This document shows, piece after piece, positions 50,455-60,625 of a stretch of 64,000 nucleotides of DNA; position 1 is the first letter of the stretch, and each line of letters starts with the position of its first letter. Source of the DNA: Isoetes taiwanensis (lineage: Eukaryota > Streptophyta > Lycopodiopsida > Isoetales > Isoetaceae); the NCBI GenBank assembly GCA_021234155.1, contig JAJEKV010000099.1, positions 2,424,165 through 2,488,164 on the forward strand, written 5' to 3'. The position numbers and the translations under genes were made by a program. Under the pieces are notes generated by a model. The model saw only the letters and a list, made by a program, of their open reading frames with translations. It had not been told where the DNA came from and did no database searches.

Positions 50455-51105
50455 ATGCACTTCTTGGATGGGGAATTGGAGCAGAGAGCAATTGAAGGAG
50501 GTCTTGGACGGGGGGTGGCTATTTCTATCAGCCATGGTCATGGTAAAGAACGGAATAGAAGACGGGAGAAATCAGGAGAAAGTAGAGATGTAGACATATT
50601 TAAGATCGAGAAAGAGAGGCACACCCTTGATTCTGAACAATTGAAAGGAAAATCTAGCAGTTTGGATACAGAACGAGATCACAGATAGAAAATGGGAAAA
50701 GCATGAGGGAATCCTTAGGTAGTGGCACCGACAGGAATTTAAAGTAAGGACAAATACGCCACTGACAATCATGATCCTCGAAACAGGGCAAAAACCAATG
50801 GAGGTGAGAGCATGGGAGAGAACCATAAGGTACCTGATCAGGGACAATGCAGGAGACATTCAAGGGAAATTGTATAGGATTACAATCACCGAATCAGCAA
50901 AATCACACATCCTCACAAAGTGGGATGGTTTAAAGGTGTGGCAACCGACCGTAGAAATGGGATTAAACTTGAGCCACCCTAATAAAAAGGAAGGGCGAAG
51001 TGGAATGAGGAGGGGCGACATAGCTACAAGAACGTGGTCGCAAAGGCACACAGACCTAAGACACCGCTCATGCAAGTTTTCAACCCGTGTCAAGAAATAG
51101 GACAA
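50455..51105 (+). other. Unassigned forward frames
   Basis: Frames at 50455-50688 (77 codons, ending in charged residues) and 50771-51100 (109 codons) are ATG-initiated. The second encodes RTIRYLIRDNAGDIQGKLYR and similar. No domain is recognised. They precede a LINE-like 3' tail, so they may be part of a decayed retroelement. Confidence 0.3.
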
Positions 51106-51245
51106 ATGATGTATCGGATAACATACTTAGAAAAACTAGAAGAGGGGGAATGAGGAGGGGGGCGACATAGCGACAAGAGCATGGTCTGAAAGACATACAA
51201 ACCCCAAGATTGCAGATGACCGCTCATACAAGTTTTTAATCCGTG
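50999..51245. repeat. Tandem duplication, about 146-bp unit
   Basis: GAATGAGGAGGGGCGACATAGC near 51003 matches GAATGAGGAGGGGGGCGACA near 51149, and CCGCTCAT.CAAGTTTT near 51065 matches 51220. Confidence 0.75.
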
Positions 51246-51599
51246 ATCAACAAATAGGACACCGTGATATATGGATAACATATTGGGGAAAAACGTAAGG
51301 GACATAATGGCCGATTTAGGATGGGAAGTCATGATCTAAGAATGGAAAAAGACAGTGGAGAAGGGTAGACAAGGAGGACAGATATATGTAACTGCGGATT
51401 CGGGAGAATAGAGGATGAGAACCATATGATTAATGATCAGCCCATCTACCTGAGAGACATCGTGACGAGCATAGAAATATAAGGTGGGGGAACCAAATTC
51501 ACGGTCGATGAAGATGACGTAATCATTACGGGATTTGGCGACGCGATCCAAAGAATGATGACGATGACCGCGAAGAGAAGTACACAAGTGAAAGAGGGC

Positions 51600-51878
51600 T
51601 TGTAATATGATCCGGTATAAAACGGGTCATATAGCCTCACACAAATTGCTCGCCTAAAAGCGATTGATAACGACGATCAATCGCACGCCAAGAAGCCGAG
51701 GTAAAGCGGATGCCGGGTATTAAAAGAAAAAAAGTCAGCCTTCAGAAAAGGCTACATTATAACAAATAAGTGATGTGCTAGTAGCACCCTTTTTTAGGGA
51801 GCTCGCCCATGCTACACAAGTCCAGGGGCCTTACGGCACAAGGGACATTAATGTATTCTATTCTATTCTATTCTAATG
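51600..51878 (+). mobile_element. Possible LINE 3' end with (TTCTA)n tail
   Basis: GCCTTACGGCACAAGGGACA is followed by ATTAATG and then TATTCTATTCTATTCTATTC (about 51855-51875). Simple pentamer tails of this sort end some non-LTR elements. No reverse transcriptase remains upstream, so the call rests on the tail alone. Confidence 0.35.
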
Positions 51879-51927
51879 AATGCTGGCACGTACAGGCCAT
51901 GTAATGCGTGATGTGGGTGTCCGGACT

Positions 51928-51977
51928 CCTGACGTGGCCACGTCAGCAGCCGCTGAGGAAATGGCACGTGGCCACAA
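51928..51977. promoter_or_regulatory. Cluster of ACGT-core (G-box type) sites
   Basis: TGACGTGGCCACGTCAGC, an 18-bp near-palindrome with two ACGT cores, is followed by GGCACGTGGCCAC 20 bp further on. These are binding-site types of plant bZIP and bHLH factors. TATATATAC about 100 bp downstream could be a TATA box, but no gene was recognised after it. Confidence 0.35.
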
Positions 51978-52081
51978 GAATATATTTAATGTTGAAATGT
52001 TTTATATATTCTATGGTTTTAATGTTATAGTTCTAATATTTTATAGTTTTAATGTTATGGTTATATATACAAGAAATTTAT

Positions 52082-52112
52082 CGCGGCGGCCAAGGCCGCC
52101 GCGAACGTTTCT
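52082..52112 (+). mobile_element. Second Helitron-like hairpin, degenerate end
   Basis: A perfect 10-bp stem CGCGGCGGCC/GGCCGCCGCG (52082-52103) is followed by AACGTTTCTCT. The end at 22782-22811 has hairpin then CACGTTTCTAG, so both share ACGTTTCT right after the stem. Here CTRR is lost (CTCT). It is possibly a decayed terminus of the same family. Confidence 0.4.
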
Positions 52113-54372
52113 CTTTCCCAACTCGTCTATACATGGTAGAACATGCAGAATTTGAACCTGCATTTTTTTGCCTTGTGTTCAGTGCCCGCACGATAGAAGG
52201 ATATTGACCATAACGACTCGTTACCAAAGATGTTTTGTATTAAATCAAAAGAATCTAAGTTCTGAACATGCAAAAATTGAACTGTGTTTGAGCATGGAGA
52301 ATTCTAACCTCTGTAGTTGCTAATATATCTATGCAAAATGGTTATTCAAAATGCATACGAATAAAACATGACCCATTAACCCAATAGCTTTCCATATGGT
52401 AAGAACAAATTTATGATATGCATCATGGAGATGGTTCTTCATGCAATATTGTCCAGCACGATTATTTGCTCTGCTCAATGTATAATCCTTTGAAAATTAG
52501 ATACCCTGCACAGATAAACAACATCTAGTAAGTTTTAAAGGAAAACTTTTGCATCTAGTGATAATCTTGAAATGGAAAATGGCATCTATTCTGTATAAAT
52601 GCTTTTTTCCTACCATTTTATTTTACATCTTTAACTAAAAAGATTTTAGTTAAAGATTTTAGCTAGCTATTGTATGATTTTGTAAACTGGAAATAAATGT
52701 TAGGTTTATGTTTCAAAGTTGAGCGGTTTTAGCCGTTGGAGCATATGTTACCAAACCAATAAATGGATGCATGAATCATTCTCTTAATCATTTTTGTGTT
52801 TGCTTTGAGGAGTGGTGTAAAGTTGAGTGCCTTAATAATACACCATTTTCTTCTTTCTCAATCTTACTTTGAAAAGCATTTGGAACATCTCTTTCCCACA
52901 ATTTTTTTCCCATGTTTTATTCTTAAAGTACTGGCTGAATGATCAGAGAAATAACTGAAAAGAGTCTTTGGATGATCCTCAAGAGCAGCAAAAAGCAAAG
53001 TCGTGGGAGTCCTATGGACTTCGCAAAAGGCAGTCCTATGAGAGTCCCGTGGAATAGGCAATCCATTCTTTATATTTTGTTCCAGAATTGCCATTTGCCA
53101 TTTTGCCCGAAGCCCATCTTCGCCGAGCCCCCTATGCCTTCCCTCCATATTATAAAGATTGAGGTCAAATTGTAATTACATATGCACCACTTCAGGCAAT
53201 AGCATTTAACTCCTTGCTCGTAGTAGTTATGTGGAAAATTTGAAATTGCCTTTTTTCCTCGTACAAATATCAACCTCCCATCCCATGGAATGGTATCACA
53301 ACTCAAATCTACTTATTTAAAATAGTGTTGGCCTATCATAGTCAAGAAGCTTATAGCTCACTCGTGTTAATGCAGCTTGTACAAAAAAGTGTTTGTTGCA
53401 ACAGCTTTATGGTATATTAGAATTTATAGAGCAAGATGAACTGTTAATGCAATTTCTGGCATGCTTCAGCAATTTGATTTCGTTAACTAGTTAATGCAGT
53501 TTTTAGCATGCTTCAGCAATTTGATTTCGTTAACTATTTACCACGCTGACTATTTCATTATCTGTTTACCACACTGGCTATGAAAATGTTGAATGGCTTG
53601 ATTGTTGGAAAGTTGTGATGTACTGATCAATTAACCTGGTTTGCTAGAATGTAATGTTGTATTAACATGTGCAGCTATAATGACATTGCAAAATGGACAG
53701 AAAATTGAGCTCAACATTGTTATAAATTTGAAGGCATATCAATTTGAGCTATCCTTATATGTGAGACATTTTGGCATGAGTAAAGAGCGTGAGAATTGAG
53801 ATCCAGATCTCAAAATATTTGAGCCTTGTTTTCATTTAAAATATAACTGAAGTTTGCAAAAGCATCTTCTATTAACGATCCTTCAAAGTTACAATTTGTA
53901 TGCGGCCAAATTAACAGAGCATATTGAGCTTTTCCATAGGGGCTGATTGTTTTAAGAAAGATGTAACCATTTAAGGATCATTACGTTGAAGCATCAAACC
54001 CCTCATCATATTGAGGATATTTGATAACCTCCTTTGCAGGTCATCAACATTTAAATGAGACAAACTCGCGCTTGATTCCATTTTGTAGGTTGGACATATG
54101 CCATCTCATGATTATTGAGTTCAGAGCATGTTGCATGTTAAGAGGCTGGGAATTGGGACAAATGGATTTATTAAGCACTTGTAAATTGTCACCGGGCAAG
54201 TACAATTTTTACTGATATAACAGCCACCTATTTTCTAAATGGTTACTTGTATAGGTCCATACTGTATCGGAAATGGAATAATCATATGAAACCTGCAGCG
54301 TGATAAAAAAACCATTAATCCCATGAGTGAAAAACCATGTAAACTAAAACTAAGCTGGGTTCATTAGAGTCT
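52113..54372. other. Intergenic with one 47-bp tandem duplication
   Basis: AT-rich spacer. GTTAATGCA.TTT.T.GCATGCTTCAGCAATTTG is duplicated at 53443 and 53490. The frame at 52939-53175 has no known domain. Confidence 0.45.
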
Positions 54373-55320
54373 TCAAAAGGGCTCCATCTCTCCAGCGTTT
54401 GTACTAATTACAATGCCACTTCTCAAAAGAACTGCAAGTAGAATGAAATAAGAAACATCATAAATTCAAAAGCTTTGTCACGTACTTAAGTTCCAAGCTA
54501 TACTTACCCTTATCAAATGCATCAGCATACCCATTTGAGAAACACCTGCAGAACAATAATATAGCATAGGAAGAAAAACCAGATGTTTCAATATTTGCGA
54601 AATTGAAATTGTGTAGAGTAGGTAGCAGCTAGAGATTGTTATATCAAGGGTAGAAATTTGGCACGCCCCTATAACCACCAAATATGAACAATATTACTTC
54701 ATACCAACAATGTTGTTCTGAAAGTTAAAAATGAAAACAGTTTCAAATCATCCAAGTGCAAGGCATTCGCCAAAAATGGTAACATCCAGCATCTCTGCAT
54801 CAATAACGGTGGAGAGCTTGAGCAAGGAGATCTTTCCTATTTCTGTCACAACCCATCCCGTCAACACTATTCAACAAATTGATTTTCATAAATTAAAGAT
54901 CTAAAACTTTAAAAATTGTAAAACAGATGCTCCAAAACCTGCGGCAGAAGCAAAAACACTGGGGCCTCTTTGGGCTATGGAATAGAGATGACATAATTGC
55001 AGAAACCATTTTACCTGAAGCTCTAGCCAGTTGTAGCTCATGTTCGTGCCCATTTGGGCTCTAGCATCTGCAAGCAAGCAACCAAAGAAATTAGGTTAAG
55101 AACCTTCTAAGAAACACCAAAGGAAATCGAACCCCAAAATCCTAAAATTCCTTATATTTCCGTTTGGACACAAGAATCAACACCATATATTCATCTACAA
55201 ATCTGGCACTAATACGTAGTCCTGCATCTCGCAGACAGAGCCAAGCTCTCTTGCATAAGAGAAAACCTGGAAAAAGCGAGTTATATCTCTAAGAATCGAA
55301 AGCAAAAGGGCAAACCTGGT
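54373..55320 (-). CDS. Candidate exons of an unidentified spliced gene
   Basis: On the reverse strand a 38-bp exon (54545-54508) lies between CTGCAG and GTAAGTATAG. It joins in frame to a last exon (54431-54373) after TACTTGCAG, giving CFSNGYADAFDKVLLRSG then IVISTNAGEMEPF and TGA. Upstream, TTGCTTGCAG/.../CTTCAG/GTAAAA at about 55072-55018 brackets a possible exon (ARAQMGTNMSYNWLELQ). Further pieces (VTEIGKISLLKLSTVIDAEM near 54830, FSYARELGSVCEMQDYV near 55250) look coding, but their joins were not established. The splice signals are good. The protein is not recognised, and a non-coding transcript is possible. Confidence 0.35.
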
Positions 55321-56493
55321 GTGCCGGATGAAAACTGTTGATGTATAACTCCTCGTTTGAAGCCGTGAATGAATAATGGAAGGCAGAGGAGGAGAATCAT
55401 TCCAGTGTCCAGGAAGAAATGGGAAAACATCTGGCTATGGCTGGGACCAGAATCCACAGCCCTGGGGATTTACCACTGGATGTGTGGCAAAGGAGTTCAG
55501 ACGACAACTGCCTCCAGCCCATTTTCTTGACCTATTTCTTATTTTCTAAGTGATTTGTTGAAGCTTGAAGCAGAAGCCCATCGCCATAGCCAGACCCAGC
55601 ACTGCCGAAAATCAAGCGTCAGCGCATTTCTGAACCTTGAAAGCGATTTGCTGAAGCTTTGAAGCACGCGACAGATCCAGAGCAGAGGATTGCTTCCAAA
55701 GCAAGAAAGAGGATTGCTTCCATAGGAAGTCATCCACGTGTTGCCGCTTTAGGAAGTCATCCACATGTCGCCCCCAAATTTATTGCTGGGGAAAGAAAAT
55801 ATTACAATCAAACAAAATTTGGGACTGCCTTATATATGTTGAGATGGCTATGATAATTGGTTATGATATATGGTTATGATATGTTATATGGTTATATGTT
55901 TATATTTTATTGTTTATTGTTTTGTAGTGTTCATGGTTATATGATTATAATGTGTGCTCTTTCATTTAGGGAGCATGTGAGATGAGCAGAATGGAGCCAA
56001 GGAAGCCCAGCACAGGACATTGCCCTAGGCTCCAATGGAGGAAGATGGATTGCTTATTGTTGCACCCGTGCAATGGGACGGTCTTGCAGAGGGCATCATA
56101 ACTGCAGTGGATCCATCTAATAGTGTGAATGATGAAAGGCTGGGAGATGATCATCTTGGTGTTGGCATTGGGAAGCTTCTTATCCAAGTTGATACAATCA
56201 TGTCCCAGGGGATCTCTAATGACTGCATTGTGTGCCCTGGGTTGTTGGAGTCTCAAACTCAGTTAAGATGGCCAATTAGATATATTACACACAAGAATGG
56301 TGAGAACCTAGAAGGCTCAACTGAAGTAGATACCCCAAGGCCCAGCCCAGGCAATGTGGAAGGTTTGGTGGTGGATGAGCATCCTTTGATCACAAGGAAG
56401 AGCCATTACATTTTTTATAAAAGGCTGCCAAGGATGCCCAAGAGGGCTAGAAGTGACAGATATTTACAAAGGATGGAAAGTATGGCACCAACC

Positions 56494-57600
56494 AAAGGAA
56501 GGAAGGAAGATTCTTTTATCATCCGCGGAGGCCAATCGGCCTATGGGACCCAAATTACACGGGTGCAGCAAGCCCGTTGCTACCCAGATTAAAGACCCCC
56601 CCTTACGAGGGAAAAACCGTCGAAGCAACAAGCCTGCTGGCAGCTGTACAAATATACATATACACATGAATTCCTGGCACCTCAGGTGGCTCGGGGCGAG
56701 GTGAGTCCGAGATCCAAAACCTCCCCGGAGGTAGGAGCCAAAGATCGAACCCCACGCTGCATCTTGAGCAGCTTCGTCGCGAGGGACAAACCAGGTCGCA
56801 CCAAAAGAACGTAGCGAGCCCGAATCTGACTATAGGTTGGACAGCTCTGGAAGGCATGTCTTTCATCCTCAACAACCCCCAACGGGCAATACTGACAAAG
56901 CCTGTCCTGGCGCGGCTCTCCAACCCACTGACCCGTCTCAAGCCGAAGATGGTGGGCCCCCGTGAATGGGCCAGCGGTGGTCACTGTGCTTCTTCATGGG
57001 CAACCGAGAACGCGGTAGAGCTGTGGGCCTCGAACCAGGGTGGGGTTTATGTGCTGTTTGTAGTGTGCCATCTTTACCTGTTCCAGAGCATGGTGGTCCC
57101 AGAGCTTCCCCAGGAAACAAGAGTCCAAGTACCCCCTCAGCCTATCCCAGCCATCGTCTGTGTGCACCTGGATGCACCTATGTGCATTTATGTTCCAGCG
57201 CGCCAGCCACTGGGCTCTCTTGTCCTTCCAACAAGGCTGAGTGGATTCTTGGACTCATCGCCATGCGCCGTCGACCAAGTCGCGGGGAGCCGAATAAGCC
57301 CATCTTTGGCCACCTTCTGGAAATAAACAATGTGTCTATCGAGGGCCGCATATGCTGTAGGGGCATGAATCCTGTCTCTTGCAACAAGATCTGATATGGA
57401 ACTGAGGGCTTGACGCCAAGTGCCCGCATCAAAAATGCCTTCTGGACCTGCTCTAAGTCTTTCCATGTCGCTAAAGACACCACTGGGCCCCACACCTCGA
57501 CCCCATACAGAAGAACTGGCTCCACCAGTTCCCGGAACAAATGTGACTGGTGGCCCCAGTCATACAGCTCTATCCTGTGACAAAACCTAGAAGCAATTAG
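56494..57600 (-). mobile_element. LINE 3' fragment inserted in copy B
   Basis: Reverse-strand protein pieces are FRELVEPVLLYGVEVWGP then KAFLMRALGVKPSVPYQILL (about 57580-57330) and LCQYCPLGVVEDERHAFQSC (about 56900). The first is the post-RT region of non-LTR elements and the second its C-terminal CCHC-like zinc cluster. The 3' end is marked by a short CTTC-type tail (AAAGGAAGGAAGGAAG at 56494-56509). The 5' part with the RT palm is missing. It is a different family from the LINE at 10-14 kb. No clear TSD was found. Confidence 0.75.
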
Positions 57601-57924
57601 AGGACAAGAGTGTTGCACTCTAGATTGCACAGTCCAGTATAGTGTGGATGACCTTGTGGAGGAGATAAGGTCTCAATACATTGGACAGCTTCAGAAAGAC
57701 AGGATTAATTTCATCTACTCCTTGTATAGAAATTCCTGCTATGATGAAAATACAGGAATATTACTTTATCAATTGAGGGGCCTGAAGGTATGTATGAGAG
57801 CATTGAGATAAATTCTTGGTGTGAGCAAGACTTCATTTTACAGATGAGCAGGTCAGAAAAGGGCACAGGTTGTTCCAGCATGGCAATGCACTGACTTTGA
57901 AACCTAGAGCAAACACTTTGAAGG

Positions 57925-58163
57925 CCCAGGGGATGCACTTATACATAAGGGGGGTATGGCATCTGCGTTCGGAGGGTAGCAAAAAACCCCCCTCGTATAC
58001 GCAATTTTAAAAGGCAATTTGACCTCTTTGTGTATAGATATTGCCCCAAATTAGTGCCTAAAAACACCCCTAACCCCTAAGTATACGTACGCAAATGGTC
58101 CAAAAAACACCCTTTCGTTGAACTCTCATGGGTTATACGCTGATCAAAGGTGAATCCCCCGGG
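57925..58163. mobile_element. 239-bp MITE of the 7.2-kb transposon family
   Basis: The ends are CCCAGGGGATGCAC (57925) and the complement of CCCGGGGGATTCAC (58163), 12 of 14 matching. They also match the 7.2-kb element's right end CCCGGGGGGTGCAC. A perfect 8-bp TSD, TTTGAAGG, lies at 57917-57924 and 58164-58171. Inside are TATACG motifs near both ends (57995, 58082, 58135) like those near the ends of the large element, and no coding capacity. It was presumably moved by the large element's transposase. Confidence 0.9.
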
Positions 58164-58540
58164 TTTGAAGGCCATTGCAGTCTTCAAGAGCTGTGAGATA
58201 CATGTCTCAATTTATGCCGCATAAGTCGAAGGTGAATGAGCATGGTATATGAGTGGTCCAAAGGGTGTTGCCACAACACTACATCCAGAAAGGGTGCCTG
58301 AAAGAGGTCAACTCCATTCTAGAAACTACTTGAGGTCGGCCTCTTTCTCAATCACATTTCAACAAGTTATGGAAAACTCACTTCTCAGACGTGTGTGTCT
58401 TGCAACACATGTCATTCTCAAAGTGAGTGCACTTGCATCAACTGCAATAGAGAAAGAAAGAATGAAGCCCATCCTTCTAAGATCGACAAACTGACCAGTA
58501 AAGTGACACACAACAGCATGAGAGACAAGATTCTGAATAC

Positions 58541-59426
58541 ACTATAAATGTACACCGTGATCAATCTCAACAACAGGAAGCCCCGCCTGCGTGAAAGCAT
58601 TGGTGCACTCATTAGTCTCATAAAAGACACTCTCTGAAGGGAGTTGAATGTCTATCTTATCTTCCGCAGCCTGTAACTCCTTCAAGTATGCAGACACGAG
58701 CCGTAACACGAGCAGAGCATATACCAGATGTCATATCACGCTTTATCCAATCACTAAAACGTGCACGTGACACACGAGCAATTGTATCACTAGAGGTCCA
58801 AGGAGCAGGAGCAGAGGCAGGAGTAGGCAGAAGACCCGCAGAAGAGGAAGGAGTAGAAGGCAAAAATCCAATAGAGGCAGATGGAGAATGGGAAGCACGA
58901 GGACTAGGATGTACATGAGAATTAGGACCCGCAATTGCAGCAGATGAGGAAGCACTGAGAGGCGGAAATTGTTGCAAAGTAGTGGATGCACTAGCAGAAG
59001 GATGTGCAAAAGCAAGAGGATTGAGACGTGAGTTAGCAAGCAAGGAAGGGGGAATTACAGAAGCACTAGATTGCATAGGGGAGGCAGAAACATAAGAGAA
59101 AGCCATGGAAGCAGAATTGACAGAAGAAATAACAACTGAGGAAGACATACCAGGGTTAGCCATAGAGGCCGAAATGGGAAACCCCCAATCCGGCACTGAT
59201 TCCGATGATGGGCTGCTTGATACCATATACCGATGGAAAGCTTACAGTCCAAGCTTTCCAACGCACCAAAAAACGTCCAAATCCGACACCTGAGGAGAGA
59301 GATACACACAAAAACAGCAAACGGCGCCTCACATGGCGCCCAACTGCGTCTTCCGAATTTGCCTCTCGCTACAAATTGTTTACTGGCTAGTCTTCTTTGA
59401 CGAAGGTCCATATTGCACAGTCAACA
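58541..59426 (-). mobile_element. Truncated Copia-like retrotransposon fragment
   Basis: On the reverse strand, TGTTGACTGTGCAAT at 59426 could start an LTR of about 200 bp. It is followed by TGGTATCAAGCAGCC at 59225, close to the Copia primer-binding site TGGTATCAGAGC (initiator-Met tRNA). An ATG at 59163 begins a serine- and proline-rich frame (MANPGMSSSVVISSVNS) that runs, with one shift near 58690, into AYLKELQAAEDKIDIQLPSE and on to about 58545. No protease, integrase or RT remains. The frame does not match a gag that I know, so the class is tentative. Confidence 0.5.
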
Positions 59427-60420
59427 ATACACCATAATCTATGTATAGTAGTCTTATATACCATATCCAATCTCCAAACCCATAATCACCAAAAAAGTGT
59501 GTTCTTAACCATCAAGTCCAAAATCAACTATTAAGCCAAAAAAACCTTGTCATCTCTTCTTCACATGAGCTTATATTGAGGACCTGAAAAAGAGGGGCAT
59601 GGTAGTGAGAAGAATCTAATACTTTGCAATTACTCATATTGTATGATAGCACACTCCAGACCTATTGTTCTAGGCCAAGATCGACTACAAATACCAACCC
59701 TGCTCATTGGGTACAAATTGAATCTTTCAGCTTGAACTATTTCCTTCCTTTCCTCTTTTAGCCCACAATCAAGCAGAACATTAAACCTGATTTGAAATTC
59801 AACTTTTCTGATTGTCTGAGGAGCAAGAAACAGATCTAAGTATAATCATGAAATGATCATGACTTAAAAGCTAAAATTGTTAAAACTCTATTAACAGTTT
59901 TAATCCAGATTTAGCTATGTACATTTTTGTCCCCACAACTATATCATCAAACAAACCAATGCAATAACAAACAAAAGCTAATCATGAGAGTGCAATCAAA
60001 TGTGTATGCAGCTAGAGCACCCAGGAACGTAGAGAAGATCGACAACCTCAGGAAGAGCAGACACCCACAAGGCAGTTTCAACTATAAGGAACCTGTTCCA
60101 AGAGTTCGAAGCACCAACCCCAGAGGAGTATCACTAAAAGCAAAAAAAACTTCCCCTAATTTTCTTCTTTAAAATCAAGAATCAAGTTACAATACATAAA
60201 AGTGTGAAATGGAATTGGGCGGAAGCCTTTTCACTATAGAGATTAAGAATGGATAATCATAGGATATGTGTGGAAATCAACATCAAGTTGCGATACGGTT
60301 ACAAGTCAATTATCTATACCACTTTCACGTTCATCATCAGAAGTAGCCCATCTACGAGATGGGTTTCGAAGCAAATAGACCAATCTGGACTAGCAAATAG
60401 ACCAATCTGGACTATTAGCT
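59427..60420. other. Intergenic, nothing recognised
   Basis: AT-rich spacer. The frame at 59927-60172 has no recognised domain. A short duplication (AAATAGACCAATCTGGACTA) lies at 60371-60414. Confidence 0.45.
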
Positions 60421-60439
60421 CCGATTTGGGTGACGCGAA

Positions 60440-60625
60440 GCAGCAGCGATTCAAGCAACGATTTAAGATTTAAGCAGGGATTCCAGCATCGATTTAAGCT
60501 CTGATTTAAGAAGCTCTGATTTAAGCTCTGATTTTAAGCTCGATTTAAGCTCTGTTTAAGAAGCATCTGATTTAAGCTCTGATTTAAGAAGCATCGATTT
60601 AAGCTCTGATTTAAGCTCTGATTTT
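60440..60625. repeat. Minisatellite, GATTTAAGCTCT unit
   Basis: About a dozen variant copies of GATTTAAGCTCT, some extended by AAGAA or AAGCAT. The reverse-strand frame through it gives repeated LNQSLN peptides and is not taken as a gene. Confidence 0.9.

Larger units (their letters stand above)
56035..58540 (+). pseudogene. RNase H-like transposase-like gene, copy B
   Basis: ATG at 56035 opens a frame through about 56490 (HYIFYKRLPRMPKRARSDRY). After an interrupting LINE fragment the gene resumes at about 57600: CTLDCTVQYSVDDLVEEIRS, FIYSLYRNSCYD, GLKVCMRALR*ILGVSKTSF. After an inserted MITE it continues SQFMPHKSKVNEHGI*VV, RPLSQSHFNKLWKTHFSDV, MSFSK, then CTCINCN in another frame. This matches the order and style of the N-terminal half of the family whose C-terminal half is at 27462-28323 (GLxVC..AL..ILGVS, SxSxFxxLW..HF, FSKC). 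Stops at 57809, 57845, 57905, 58250 and 58331 make it dead. The family assignment is by motif memory and not by search. Confidence 0.55.

Noticed and set aside
52140-52200. tRNA-like T-arm (GCAGGTTCAAATTCTGC on the reverse strand)
   Set aside because: No acceptor stem, D-arm or anticodon arm could be built around it.
58743-59039. Leu-rich reverse frame overlapping the Copia-like ORF
   Set aside because: It is an out-of-frame reading of the same Ser/Pro-rich repeat-like codons.
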